Source: Zeimonas sp050187175 (GTDB taxonomy: Bacteria; Pseudomonadota; Gammaproteobacteria; Burkholderiales; Burkholderiaceae_E). Taken from it: a DNA stretch of 64,000 nt. The stretch spans positions 1-64,000 of the forward strand of contig JBFWXS010000014.1 of the NCBI GenBank assembly GCA_050187175.1. Reading direction: 5' to 3'. The position numbers and the translations under genes were made by a program. Position 1 is the first letter of the stretch. Each line of letters starts with the position of its first letter. Below the pieces are notes generated by a model. The model did no database searches. It was not told where the DNA came from and worked only from the letters and a program-made list of their open reading frames with translations. This document shows positions 55,466-63,128 of this stretch, one piece after another.

Positions 55466-58051
55466 TCAGCCTGCGTCCAAGCGCTGCCGCAGCGCATCGA
55501 GCGCCAGCGGCTCCGACAGAAGAAAGCCCTGATAGGCGTCGCAGTCGAGTTGCTGCAGCGCCGCCAGCTGCGCGCGCGTCTCGACGCCTTCGGCCACCGT
55601 GCGCATGCCCATGGCGCGCGCCATCGCGATGATGGCCCGCGTGATCGCCGCGGCATCCTGCGCCTCGGGCAGGCGCTCGACGAACGAGCGGTCGATCTTC
55701 AGCGCGGACAGCGGGAAACGCTGCAGATACGACAGCGAAGAGTAGCCGGTGCCGAAGTCGTCGACCGTCAGCGTGACGCCGAGCGCGCGCAGCGCCTCGA
55801 GCACCGGCAGCAGCGTCTGCGGATGATCGATCAGCATGCTCTCGGTGAGCTCGAGCTCGAGCAGATGGCCCGGCAGACCCGATGATTCGAGCGCCCGGGC
55901 GACGTCGGCCACCAGCGTCGGCGAACTCAGCTGCCGCGCCGACAGATTGACGGCGACGGCCAGCTCGCCGCGGCCCGGCGGCTGCAGCAGCGCTATCTGC
56001 TGGCAGGCCTGCTGCAGGACCCAGACCCCGATCGGCACGATCAGGCCGGTCTCCTCGGCCACGCGAACGAAGTCGTCCGGCATGGTCGGTCCGAACTCGA
56101 GCGAATTCCAGCGCAGCAGCGCCTCGACCGACTCGATGCGTCCGCTGCGCACGCCGGCCTTGGGCTGGAACAGCAGCTCCAGCTCGCCGCGCGGCAGCGC
56201 CTGGCGCAGCGCGCTTTCGATCTGATAGCGGCGGGCGGCGCGCTCGCCGAGCGCGGACGTGTAGAACTGGTAGTTCTGGCGGCCCAGCTGCTTGGCGTGA
56301 TACATGGCGGTGTCGGCATGCTGGATCAGCGTCACCGGGTCGCGCGTGTCGTGCGGCGCGATCGAGATGCCGATCGATGCGCCGAGCACGAACTCATGGC
56401 CCTGCAGCACGAACGGACGGGCCAGCTGGCGCAGCACGCGTTCGGCCACCGCTTCGAGGTCGGCAGTGCCGCTGGGCTCCGGCAGCACGATGATGAACTC
56501 GTCGCCGCCCAGACGGCCGATGCAATCGCCGTCGCGCACGCAGTGCCGCAGCCGCGCGCCGACTTCGCGCAGCAGCTCGTCGCCGAGCCGGTGGCCGAGC
56601 GTGTCGTTGACCTGCTTGAAGCGGTCCAGATCGATGAACAGCACGCCGACCTGGCTGCTGTCGTCGACCGCGCGGCGCACGGCTTCGGCCAGCCAGCGTT
56701 CGACGGCGGCGCGGTTCATCAGGCCGGTGAGCGGATCGTGGTGGGCGAGGTAGGACAGCTGCCGCTGCGTGTCGCGCACGCTGGTTACGTCCTCGAGCGA
56801 CAGCATCACTGCATGCGGCGGCTCGCCGTCGCCGTGCCGCAGCGGCTGCGCGCCGCAGGACAGCCAGATCTGCGAGCCGTCCAGCCGCGTCAGCCGGACG
56901 ATGCGTTCGGGGCGCGGCAGGCCGTCGGCCAGGCTGCGCGTCTCGGCGCGCAGGTGCAGCGGCAGCGGCCGGCCGTGCTCGTCGTGGATGGCACGCGACA
57001 GCTCGTCGATCGGCTGGCCCATGCGCAGCGTGCCGGCGCCCAGAATCTGCTCGGCGCTGCGGTTGGCGTACAGCAGTTCCCGGTCGCGCCCCACCAGCAG
57101 AATGCCCTGCGGCAGGGCATCCAGCATCGAGCGGTCGCGCGCCTGGCGCGCCGTGCGCCGCGCGTCGCGGCGCTGCCTGCGGATGGCCAGCCCGGCCAGG
57201 TACTGCAGGGTGTCCAGCAGTTCCAGCTGAGGTCCGCTCGGCGCGCGTGCATCGCGGAAATAGATGCCGAGCGTGCCCAGCAGTTCGTCATCGTCGGCGA
57301 TGATGGGCACCGACCAGCAGGCCCGGAAGCCGAATCGTGCCGGCAGATCGCGCAGTCCGTCCCACAGCGGATCCGTATGGGCGTTGCTGACGATCACGTT
57401 CTGCCGGCGCCAGGCGGCCGTGCCGCAGGAGCCGGCGTTCGCGCCGATCGGCAGACGGTCGAGGCCGCGCTTGAACTCGTCCGGCAGGGTGGGGGCGGCG
57501 GCCAGGCTCAGATGCGCGTCGTCGGCAGTGAGCCGCAGGATCGAGCAGCTGGCGCCGGCCAGCAATTCCTCGGCGACATGGCAGGTGGTGCTCAGTATGC
57601 GGTCCAGCGGTGCGCCGTCGGCCAGCAGATCGAGCAGGCGCTTCCTGCCGGCGGCGACCGACGGCGACGCGGCGCACGGTGCCCGCACCGACAACTGCAG
57701 CAGCGCGCGCTCGCCGGCGCGGATGTGCATCGCGCTCAGCTCGACTTCGATCGACACGCCGTCGGCGCGGACCAGCGTGTGGCGCGCCGGGCCGTAGCGG
57801 CATTCGCTCTCGAACGGACGCGTCAGCGCGGCGCGGATCGGTTCGAGCGAGACGGGATGGACGAATTCCAGCAGCAGCCGGCCGACCAGCCGTGCCGCTT
57901 CGGGCGCGCCCAGCAGCTTCGCGGCTGCACGATTGGCGTAGACGATGCGGTCATCCATCGCCTGGATGACCGCATCGGGAAGGTTCTCCAGACAATGCTG
58001 GAGATCGACCGGAGCGACTTTGCTTGTCGCCAGCTCCGACTCAGGAACCAT
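55466..58051 (-). CDS. PAS-GAF-PAS-GGDEF-EAL cyclic di-GMP protein
   Basis: An 861-residue cytosolic protein. PAS at about 18-125 (NLPDAVIQAMDDRIVYANRAA), GAF at about 140-295 (DRILSTTCHVAEELL, GSCGTAAWRRQNVIVSNAHTDPLWDGLRDLPA), a second PAS at about 310-425 and then GGDEF with GRLGGDEFIIVL and an I-site RDGD five residues before it. The EAL domain has VEALLRWN, VNLSARQL, LELTESML, DDFGTGYSSLSYLQ, LKIDRSF and VAEGVET, all conserved. Like the 18945-21074 gene it combines a cyclase and a phosphodiesterase domain under sensory control. The GAF domain of the FhlA-like type with Trp/Asp near its end may bind a small ligand. Confidence 0.94.
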   Translation of the reverse strand: MVPESELATSKVAPVDLQHCLENLPDAVIQAMDDRIVYANRAAAKLLGAPEAARLVGRLLLEFVHPVSLEPIRAALTRPFESECRYGPARHTLVRADGVSIEVELSAMHIRAGERALLQLSVRAPCAASPSVAAGRKRLLDLLADGAPLDRILSTTCHVAEELLAGASCSILRLTADDAHLSLAAAPTLPDEFKRGLDRLPIGANAGSCGTAAWRRQNVIVSNAHTDPLWDGLRDLPARFGFRACWSVPIIADDDELLGTLGIYFRDARAPSGPQLELLDTLQYLAGLAIRRQRRDARRTARQARDRSMLDALPQGILLVGRDRELLYANRSAEQILGAGTLRMGQPIDELSRAIHDEHGRPLPLHLRAETRSLADGLPRPERIVRLTRLDGSQIWLSCGAQPLRHGDGEPPHAVMLSLEDVTSVRDTQRQLSYLAHHDPLTGLMNRAAVERWLAEAVRRAVDDSSQVGVLFIDLDRFKQVNDTLGHRLGDELLREVGARLRHCVRDGDCIGRLGGDEFIIVLPEPSGTADLEAVAERVLRQLARPFVLQGHEFVLGASIGISIAPHDTRDPVTLIQHADTAMYHAKQLGRQNYQFYTSALGERAARRYQIESALRQALPRGELELLFQPKAGVRSGRIESVEALLRWNSLEFGPTMPDDFVRVAEETGLIVPIGVWVLQQACQQIALLQPPGRGELAVAVNLSARQLSSPTLVADVARALESSGLPGHLLELELTESMLIDHPQTLLPVLEALRALGVTLTVDDFGTGYSSLSYLQRFPLSALKIDRSFVERLPEAQDAAAITRAIIAMARAMGMRTVAEGVETRAQLAALQQLDCDAYQGFLLSEPLALDALRQRLDAG

Positions 58052-58266
58052 TGGCTTTCGAACCCGCTAAAAAGGGTGTCAAGAACGAAAGCCTAGCCGA
58101 AAGATTCCTGAAGGCATCGTCAAAAAGTTCCTGTTTCTGCAACGCAGCGTGCGCCGATTCGTCTGATTTCCGCGCCAACCGCCGCTCGGTCGAACGATAT
58201 TTGACGAAAGGCGGGTTAACCCTGATAACCGTGCCGCTTTTACACAGTCAACTAGGGATTACCCGG

Positions 58267-58272
58267 TATAAT
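58267..58272 (+). promoter_or_regulatory. Perfect -10 box before the 44-aa peptide gene
   Basis: TATAAT lies 25 bases before the ATG at 58297, in an AT-rich patch unlike its surroundings. The -35 region is weak: TTTACA at 58239 is too far upstream. Confidence 0.55.
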
Positions 58273-58296
58273 GCAATGCAACATAAGGAGAGCATC

Positions 58297-58431
58297 ATGT
58301 CCTTCACCTCAGCGCTCACTCTCGTTTCGATCGTCGCGGCGCCGCTCGCCGCCGGGTACCTGTTCGTCAAGCTGCAGGACCTGCTGAGCACTGTCAGCCC
58401 AGCCGACCACGACCAGTTCGTCGCCGGCTGA
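58297..58431 (+). CDS. Small membrane peptide, 44 residues, unknown
   Basis: A 44-residue reading frame (MSFTSALTLVSIVAAPL at the start) with one hydrophobic segment (about 5-24) and a short polar tail ending VSPADHDQFVAG. An AAGGAG sits seven bases before the ATG and a perfect TATAAT lies 25 bases upstream. A stable hairpin follows at 58509, so it looks like a short independent transcript. No family is recognised. It is too short for most gene callers unless the longer frame from 58024 is used, which is unsupported. Confidence 0.7.
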   Translation: MSFTSALTLVSIVAAPLAAGYLFVKLQDLLSTVSPADHDQFVAG

Positions 58432-58508
58432 TCCGGCAGTGCAGGGCCGCGGGCGCGCAGGCGCCTGACGGCCCGTGCGGGCTGCCGGGTTCAGGCAGAG
58501 CCCGAGGC

Positions 58509-58543
58509 GGGGCGGTACGTGCGCGTGCCGCCCCGTTTCTTTG
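58509..58543 (+). terminator. Hairpin terminator after the small peptide gene
   Basis: GGGGCGGTACG and CGTGCCGCCCC pair over 11 bp (one G-U) around TGCG, followed by GTTTCTTTG. It separates the small peptide gene from exosortase H. Confidence 0.75.
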
Positions 58544-58681
58544 TTGCCGGCATCGGCACGGCGTTCGCTGCGCAGGAGGGCATCGCTCGCCTCGCGGGAC
58601 GCACCGCTTGCCGCGCCTTGCTCGTCTCGGTATGGTGGCGGGCGCGAGCACAGCCTTGCTCGCTGTCCACTGTATCGAGCC

Positions 58682-59212
58682 ATGCTGCGTTTCCTCTCGC
58701 TGTTCCTGCTGATCCAGATGTCGCTGTTCGCTCTCGAACTGTGGCAGCCGGTGCACCAAGGCGTCATCGTGCCGTTCACGGCGCTGATCGCGAAGGTCAG
58801 CGCGATGGTGATGCAGGCCTTCGATGCCGACGTCATCTCGCATGGCGTCGTGATCCAGAGCCGGCAGACCGGCTTCGGCGTATCGATCGAGGCGGGCTGC
58901 AACGGCGTGGAAGCCTGCATCGTGCTGATCGCGGCGGTGCTTGCCTTCCCGGCGCCGTGGAAGAGCCGTGCGCTGGCGCTGGTCGTCGGGCTGGTGGCCG
59001 TGCAGGCGCTGAACCTGGTGCGCATCATCAGCCTGTACTACCTCGGCAAATGGGACCTGCCCGCGTTCGGCGGCATGTCGCTGTTCGAGTTCGCGCATCT
59101 GTACCTGTGGCAGGCGCTGATCATGCTCGACGTGCTCGTTGTCTGGCTGCTGTGGGTCCGCTATCTGGCGGCGCGCGGCCAGTTCCGGCTCGGAGCGCCG
59201 CATGCGGCTTGA
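58682..59212 (+). CDS. xrtH: Exosortase H
   Basis: A 176-residue polytopic inner-membrane cysteine protease-like transpeptidase of the exosortase family. The catalytic triad is visible as Cys-73 in EAGCNGVEA, Arg-114 in LNLVRIISLYY and His-139 in FEFAHLYLWQ. Size and position before a partner membrane protein fit exosortase H, the type that sorts proteins with IPTLxxWG C-terminal signals. The ATG at 58682 aligns with family starts; the open frame upstream is unsupported. The 3' end is part of a 25-base tandem repeat. No IPTLxxWG substrate gene is in the window. Confidence 0.92.
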   Translation: MLRFLSLFLLIQMSLFALELWQPVHQGVIVPFTALIAKVSAMVMQAFDADVISHGVVIQSRQTGFGVSIEAGCNGVEACIVLIAAVLAFPAPWKSRALALVVGLVAVQALNLVRIISLYYLGKWDLPAFGGMSLFEFAHLYLWQALIMLDVLVVWLLWVRYLAARGQFRLGAPHAA

Positions 59213-59290
59213 ACGTGGAGCGCGGTATGCGGCCTAACCGTGGAGCGCCGCATGCGGCCTAACCGTGGAGCGCCGCATGCGGCTTAGTCT
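59191..59290. repeat. 25-bp tandem repeat, 4 copies, duplicating a ribosome-binding site and ATG
   Basis: Copies at 59191-59215, 59216-59240, 59241-59265 and 59266-59290 (tggagcgccgcatgcggcctaaccg type). Each has GGAGC followed by ATG or GTATG, so the junction between xrtH and its partner carries the same start signal several times. Confidence 0.94.
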
Positions 59291-60208
59291 GCTCGGAGGA
59301 TTCCTGCTGCGTGCCATCGGCTGGCTGCTGGTTTGCACGCCGCTCTGGTACATGGTGTCGCGCTTCGCGGCCACGCCGGTGGCCTGGCTGGCCGGCCTGG
59401 TCAGCGATACCGTGATGCCTGGCTGGACGCGCGGCGTGGAGCAGGAGGGCACCACGCTCACGCTGCTCACGGCACTGCGAGTCATGGGTCTGCCCGGCTC
59501 GCCGCCGGATCGCGTGGCAGTGCTCAGTCCCAGCGCCGACTTCCTCGTCTACGGCTACGGCCTGCCGCTGCTGTGCGCGCTGCTGCTCGCGGCGCGCGCG
59601 CGCCGGCCCTGGCGCAAGATGCTGATCGGCGCGCTGGCGCTGCTGCCGTTCCAGACCTGGGGCGTCTGCTTCGACTGGCTCAAGCAGATCGCGCTGACCT
59701 ACGGCTCGCAGGCCGGCTTCTCGCCGCTGNNNNNNNNNNNNNNNNNNNNNNNNNNNNNNNNNNNNNNNNNNNNNNNNNNNNNNNNNNNNNNNNNNNNNNN
59801 NNNNNNNNNNNNNNNNNNNNNNNNNNNNNCCGGCCCTGGCGCAAGATGCTGATCGGCGCGCTGGCGCTGCTGCCGTTCCAGACCTGGGGCGTCTGCTTCG
59901 ACTGGCTCAAGCAGATCGCGCTGACCTACGGCTCGCAGGCCGGCTTCTCGCCGCTGTCCACGGGCCTGGTCGCCTGGGCCTATCAGTTCGGCATCCTGGT
60001 ACTGCCCACGCTGGCACCGGTTGCCCTCTGGATCGCGCTCGACCGCCGTTTCCTATCGACGATGGTGGTCGAGGCGGCACTGGAGCACGCTCCGCCGCAG
60101 CAGGCTGCGCCGGCCGCGGCTTCCACCAGCGACGACCATACTGCTGCGGCCGATGCCGCCGCCGTCGCACGTGCGGCGGCGCCTCTCGCCGGCCGGCCGG
60201 ACCGCTGA
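59277..60208 (+). CDS. Exosortase H-associated membrane protein, split by a false gap
   Basis: A polytopic membrane protein of about 234 residues when the false gap is closed. It begins MRLSLLGGFLLRAIGWLLVCTPLWYMVSRFAATPVAWLAGLV (ATG 59277; an upstream GTG at 59265 is possible) and continues to the Ala-rich tail ending AGRPDR. The 127 bases before the N block (59603-59729) are identical to the 127 bases after it (59830-59956); removing one copy and the Ns joins ...GFSPL to STGLVAW in frame without stop. It belongs with exosortase H in a two-gene unit and probably assists the sorting or processing step; its biochemical role is unknown. Confidence 0.88.
59603..59729 (+). repeat. 127-base duplicate flanking an N block (assembly artefact), left copy
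   Basis: Exactly identical to 59830-59956. An odd length of 127 equals a common maximum de Bruijn k-mer, so the two contigs overlap by k-mer length and were joined by Ns instead of merged. Confidence 0.96.
59730..59829. other. Scaffold gap (100 N), probably not a real gap
   Basis: 100 N between two identical 127-base flanks. The true sequence is most likely the collapsed version, with an intact reading frame. Confidence 0.95.
59830..59956 (+). repeat. 127-base duplicate flanking an N block (assembly artefact), right copy
   Basis: Same sequence as 59603-59729; see the left copy. Confidence 0.96.
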
Positions 60209-60211
60209 GCG

Positions 60212-60253
60212 GCCGGCCTCACATGGCCGGCCTCACATAGCCGGCCTCACATA
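60212..60253. repeat. 14-bp tandem repeat, 3 copies, between convergent genes
   Basis: gccggcctcacat(a/g) at 60212-60225, 60226-60239 and 60240-60253. The tca at 60247-60249 in the third copy is the stop codon of the acyl-CoA dehydrogenase on the minus strand. Confidence 0.93.
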
Positions 60254-62553
60254 GCAACCACGGAAGGCCGCTGCGCGCTGGCCCGGACGGCGGGGAAGGG
60301 CCGGACCTGCGGTGCGGCCAGCTCGTCGGGAGCGAAATCGTCGACGGCGATGATCTGCTCGACCAGCTGCTCGCGCTGCTGCCAGTCCGCGTGCTGCTGC
60401 GGCGACAGCGCGGCGAGGTAGGCGTCGCGCGCCGCGTGGTCATGCGAACCGATGCGCTGCAGGTCCCGATCGATCTCCGCCAGATCGACTGACAGCGCCA
60501 GCGCACGTTCGATCTGGGCCAGCGGCTCGCGCGAACCGGCGGCGCGCGGCAGGTACATCGCTCGCGTGAGCCGATCGCGCGCCGCGCCCGGGGCGCAGAC
60601 CGTCTCCGCGGCGTCGAGCCACTGCTCGTCGTCCGGCGCGGGGACCGCGATGCCGGTCGGCATGACCAGCCGGCGCAGCATGCGCAGCCGCAGCGGCGCA
60701 TTGTCGAAGAAGGCCTGCAGGGCCTGATAGGCCTCATGCAGTTCGCGCTGCGCAGCGAGTCGGGCCAGATCGAGGTCGTCCGCCTGGCGGCCCTCCAGTT
60801 CCCAGCGCTGCAGCGCGCCGCAGGCAACGTACAGATGCGACAGCACGTCGCCGAGCCGGGCCGACTGCAGTTCGAGCCGCTTCAGCGAGGCGCCGAGCAT
60901 TGCCATCGCGGCATCGGCAGTGACGGCGAAGCGCGCCGACAGCCGGTTCACGGCACGCCACAGGTCGGCCACTCGCGCGTCGTGCGGCGGCGGCGCGGGC
61001 AGCCGCGCCAGTCCGAGCCCGCGCGCCGCGTTGCCCGCCCAGCGCCGCAGATGGCGCAGCAGCAGCCGATCGAACTCGACGACGTCGTCGGCCTGCGCGG
61101 CCGCCATCTCCTGCTGCACGAACGGATGACAGCGCACCGCGCCCTGGCCGAAGATGATCAGGCTGCGCGTCATGATGTTCGCGCCCTCGACCGTGATGGC
61201 GATCGGAATGGTCTGGTAGGCCTGCGCCAGGAAGTTGCGCGGACCGACGCAGATGCCCTTGCCGCCGAGTACGTCCATGCCGACGTTGACGGCATCGCGC
61301 GCGGCTTCGGTCAGGTGGTACTTCAGGATCGCCGAGGCCACCGCGGGGCGTTCGCCGCGATCCAGCTCGGCATACAGCAGGCGGCGTGCGCCGTCCTGCG
61401 CGTACAGCCGCGCAGCCACGTCGCCAAGCGGCTGCGCCACACCGTGGAAGCGGCCGATCGGTAGCCCGAACTGCCGGCGCAGCATCGCATACGCGCCCAC
61501 CGAGCGCAGCGTCAGCATCTGCGTGGCGATGCCCAGCGACGGCAGCGAAATGCCGCGGCCCGCCGCCAGGCATTCCATCAGCATCGCCCAGCCGTTGCCG
61601 ATCTGCGCTCGGCCGCCGATGACCCAGTCGAACGGCACGAAGACTTCATCGCCTTCATTGGGGCCGTTCATGAACGAAGCGGTGAGCGGCGCATGGCGGC
61701 GTCCGATCCGCACTTCCGGATGCGAGGCGGGAATCAGCGCGCAGGTGATGCCCAGATCGCTGTCCGGTCCCAGCAGGTGGTCCGGATCGACGGCGCGGAA
61801 CGCCAGGCCGAGCAGGGTGGCCACCGGTCCCAGCGTGATATAGCGCTTCGACCAGGTGATTCGAAAGCCCAGCGTTTCGACGCCATTGCGCAGCTCGCGG
61901 ACTACGCGGCCGGTGTCGGGAATCGAGCCCGCGTCCGAACCCGCCCAGGGGTTGGTCAGCGCGAAGCAGGGGATCTCCTCGCCGCTGGCGAGCCGAGGCA
62001 GATAGCGATTCTTCTGCTCGTCGGTACCGTAGCGCAGCAGCAGCTCGCCGGGACCCAGTGAATTGGGCACCATGACCGTCGTGGCGGCGGTCGCGCTGCG
62101 GCTGGCGATCTTGGTGACGATTGCCGCTTGCGCGGAGGCCGAGAAGCCGAGTCCGCCGTAATGCTTCGGAATGATCAGCCCGAAGAAGCCGCGCTGCTTG
62201 ATGAAGGACCACACCTCCGGCGGCATGTCGCGCTGCTGGCTGATGCGCCACTCGTCGAGCATGGCGCACAGATGCTCGGTCTCGACGTTCAGGAAGGTGC
62301 GCTCCTCGTCGCTGAGCGCTTCGGTGCGCAGCTCCGCGAGGCCCCGGTAGTCCGGACGTCCGCCGAACAGCTGCGCCTCGAAACCCACCGTGCCGGATTC
62401 GATCGCCGCCTGTTCGGAGCGGCTCATGGGCGGCAGCGTGCGGCGGAACCAAGCCATCAGAGGCTGCGTGACCCAGGTTCGACGCAGGGCCGGAACGCCC
62501 AGCAGCAGCCCCAGCGCGACGATCAGCACCATCCAAACCATCGACATGTTCAC
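60247..62553 (-). CDS. fadE: FadE-type acyl-CoA dehydrogenase
   Basis: A 768-residue enzyme of the long, membrane-associated FadE class (E. coli FadE is about 814 residues). One N-terminal hydrophobic helix (about 4-22) precedes the dehydrogenase domain, with IPKHYGGLGFSASAQAAIVTKIASRSATAATTVMVPNSLGPGELLLRYGTDEQK, FALTNPWAGSDAGSIPDTGRV and EGANIMTRSLIIFGQGA typical of FadE. The last 200 or so residues are the class-specific helical domain. It performs the first step of fatty acid beta-oxidation using an electron-transfer flavoprotein. The start at 62553 or 62547 is uncertain. Confidence 0.94.
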   Translation of the reverse strand: MNMSMVWMVLIVALGLLLGVPALRRTWVTQPLMAWFRRTLPPMSRSEQAAIESGTVGFEAQLFGGRPDYRGLAELRTEALSDEERTFLNVETEHLCAMLDEWRISQQRDMPPEVWSFIKQRGFFGLIIPKHYGGLGFSASAQAAIVTKIASRSATAATTVMVPNSLGPGELLLRYGTDEQKNRYLPRLASGEEIPCFALTNPWAGSDAGSIPDTGRVVRELRNGVETLGFRITWSKRYITLGPVATLLGLAFRAVDPDHLLGPDSDLGITCALIPASHPEVRIGRRHAPLTASFMNGPNEGDEVFVPFDWVIGGRAQIGNGWAMLMECLAAGRGISLPSLGIATQMLTLRSVGAYAMLRRQFGLPIGRFHGVAQPLGDVAARLYAQDGARRLLYAELDRGERPAVASAILKYHLTEAARDAVNVGMDVLGGKGICVGPRNFLAQAYQTIPIAITVEGANIMTRSLIIFGQGAVRCHPFVQQEMAAAQADDVVEFDRLLLRHLRRWAGNAARGLGLARLPAPPPHDARVADLWRAVNRLSARFAVTADAAMAMLGASLKRLELQSARLGDVLSHLYVACGALQRWELEGRQADDLDLARLAAQRELHEAYQALQAFFDNAPLRLRMLRRLVMPTGIAVPAPDDEQWLDAAETVCAPGAARDRLTRAMYLPRAAGSREPLAQIERALALSVDLAEIDRDLQRIGSHDHAARDAYLAALSPQQHADWQQREQLVEQIIAVDDFAPDELAAPQVRPFPAVRASAQRPSVVAM

Positions 62554-62649
62554 GCACCTCGGTCAAACACGGGAGAGGGCGGGCGCAGCGCGACGGCTGC
62601 GCGCGCCGGTCGGGTGATTTGAGCAAACGGGATGCCCGGGGCCCAGGGC

Positions 62650-62678
62650 TTGCATCCAAATGCGGATGGATTTATATT
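62650..62678 (+). promoter_or_regulatory. Sigma-70 promoter of the Xre/RES toxin-antitoxin operon
   Basis: TTGCAT (62650-62655) and TATATT (62673-62678) are separated by 17 bases, a near-consensus promoter 37 bases before the antitoxin ATG. Confidence 0.75.
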
Positions 62679-62679
62679 G

Positions 62680-62699
62680 AAAGTCCGAATCAGGACTTT
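62680..62699. promoter_or_regulatory. Operator inverted repeat of the Xre/RES operon
   Basis: AAAGTCC-GAATCA-GGACTTT, perfect 7-base arms around 6 bases, starts 2 bases after the -10 box. A bound Xre-type antitoxin would block initiation, so autorepression is likely. Confidence 0.75.
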
Positions 62700-62714
62700 G
62701 AACAGGAGTTGTCC

Positions 62715-63128
62715 ATGGCCATCCGGCTTGCCCACTCGGGGCCAGCCAGCGATCAGGCGTCGCTGAGCGCCGCCGGCATCCGGGCCTTCTGCCGCCTGGC
62801 AGGGCTGTGGCGGCTGTCCATCGATCAGCAGCTGCGTCTGCTGGGTGAGCCCGGCCGTTCGACCTTCTTCGCCTGGCGCAAGCACCCGGAAAAAGCCCAG
62901 CTTTCGCGTGACACGCTGGAGCGGATCTCCTGCCTGCTCGGCATCTACAAGTCCTTGCAGATCCTGTTTCCCGATGCTGCCGTGGCCGATGCGTGGGTAC
63001 ACAAGCCGAACGCGGCGCCGCTGTTCGGCGGCGCCTCGGCGATGGATCGGATGCTGGCCGGCAATCTCGGCGACCTCCATGCGGTGCGCAACTACCTCGA
63101 CGCCGTCCGCGGCGGCGGCTGGGCATGA
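62715..63128 (+). CDS. Xre/MbcA/ParS-type antitoxin
   Basis: A 137-residue protein. The N-terminal part is helix-turn-helix-like (FCRLAGLWRLSIDQQLRLLGEPGRSTFFAWR), followed by LSRDTLERISCLLGIYKSLQILFPDAAVADAWVHKPNAAPLFGGASAMDRMLAGNLGDLHAVRNYLDAVRGGGW, the toxin-binding C-terminal domain of the MbcA/ParS family. It should neutralise the adjacent RES protein and bind the operator at 62680-62699. AGGAG precedes the ATG at 62715. Its stop overlaps the toxin start (ATGA), so both are made together. Confidence 0.93.
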   Translation: MAIRLAHSGPASDQASLSAAGIRAFCRLAGLWRLSIDQQLRLLGEPGRSTFFAWRKHPEKAQLSRDTLERISCLLGIYKSLQILFPDAAVADAWVHKPNAAPLFGGASAMDRMLAGNLGDLHAVRNYLDAVRGGGWA

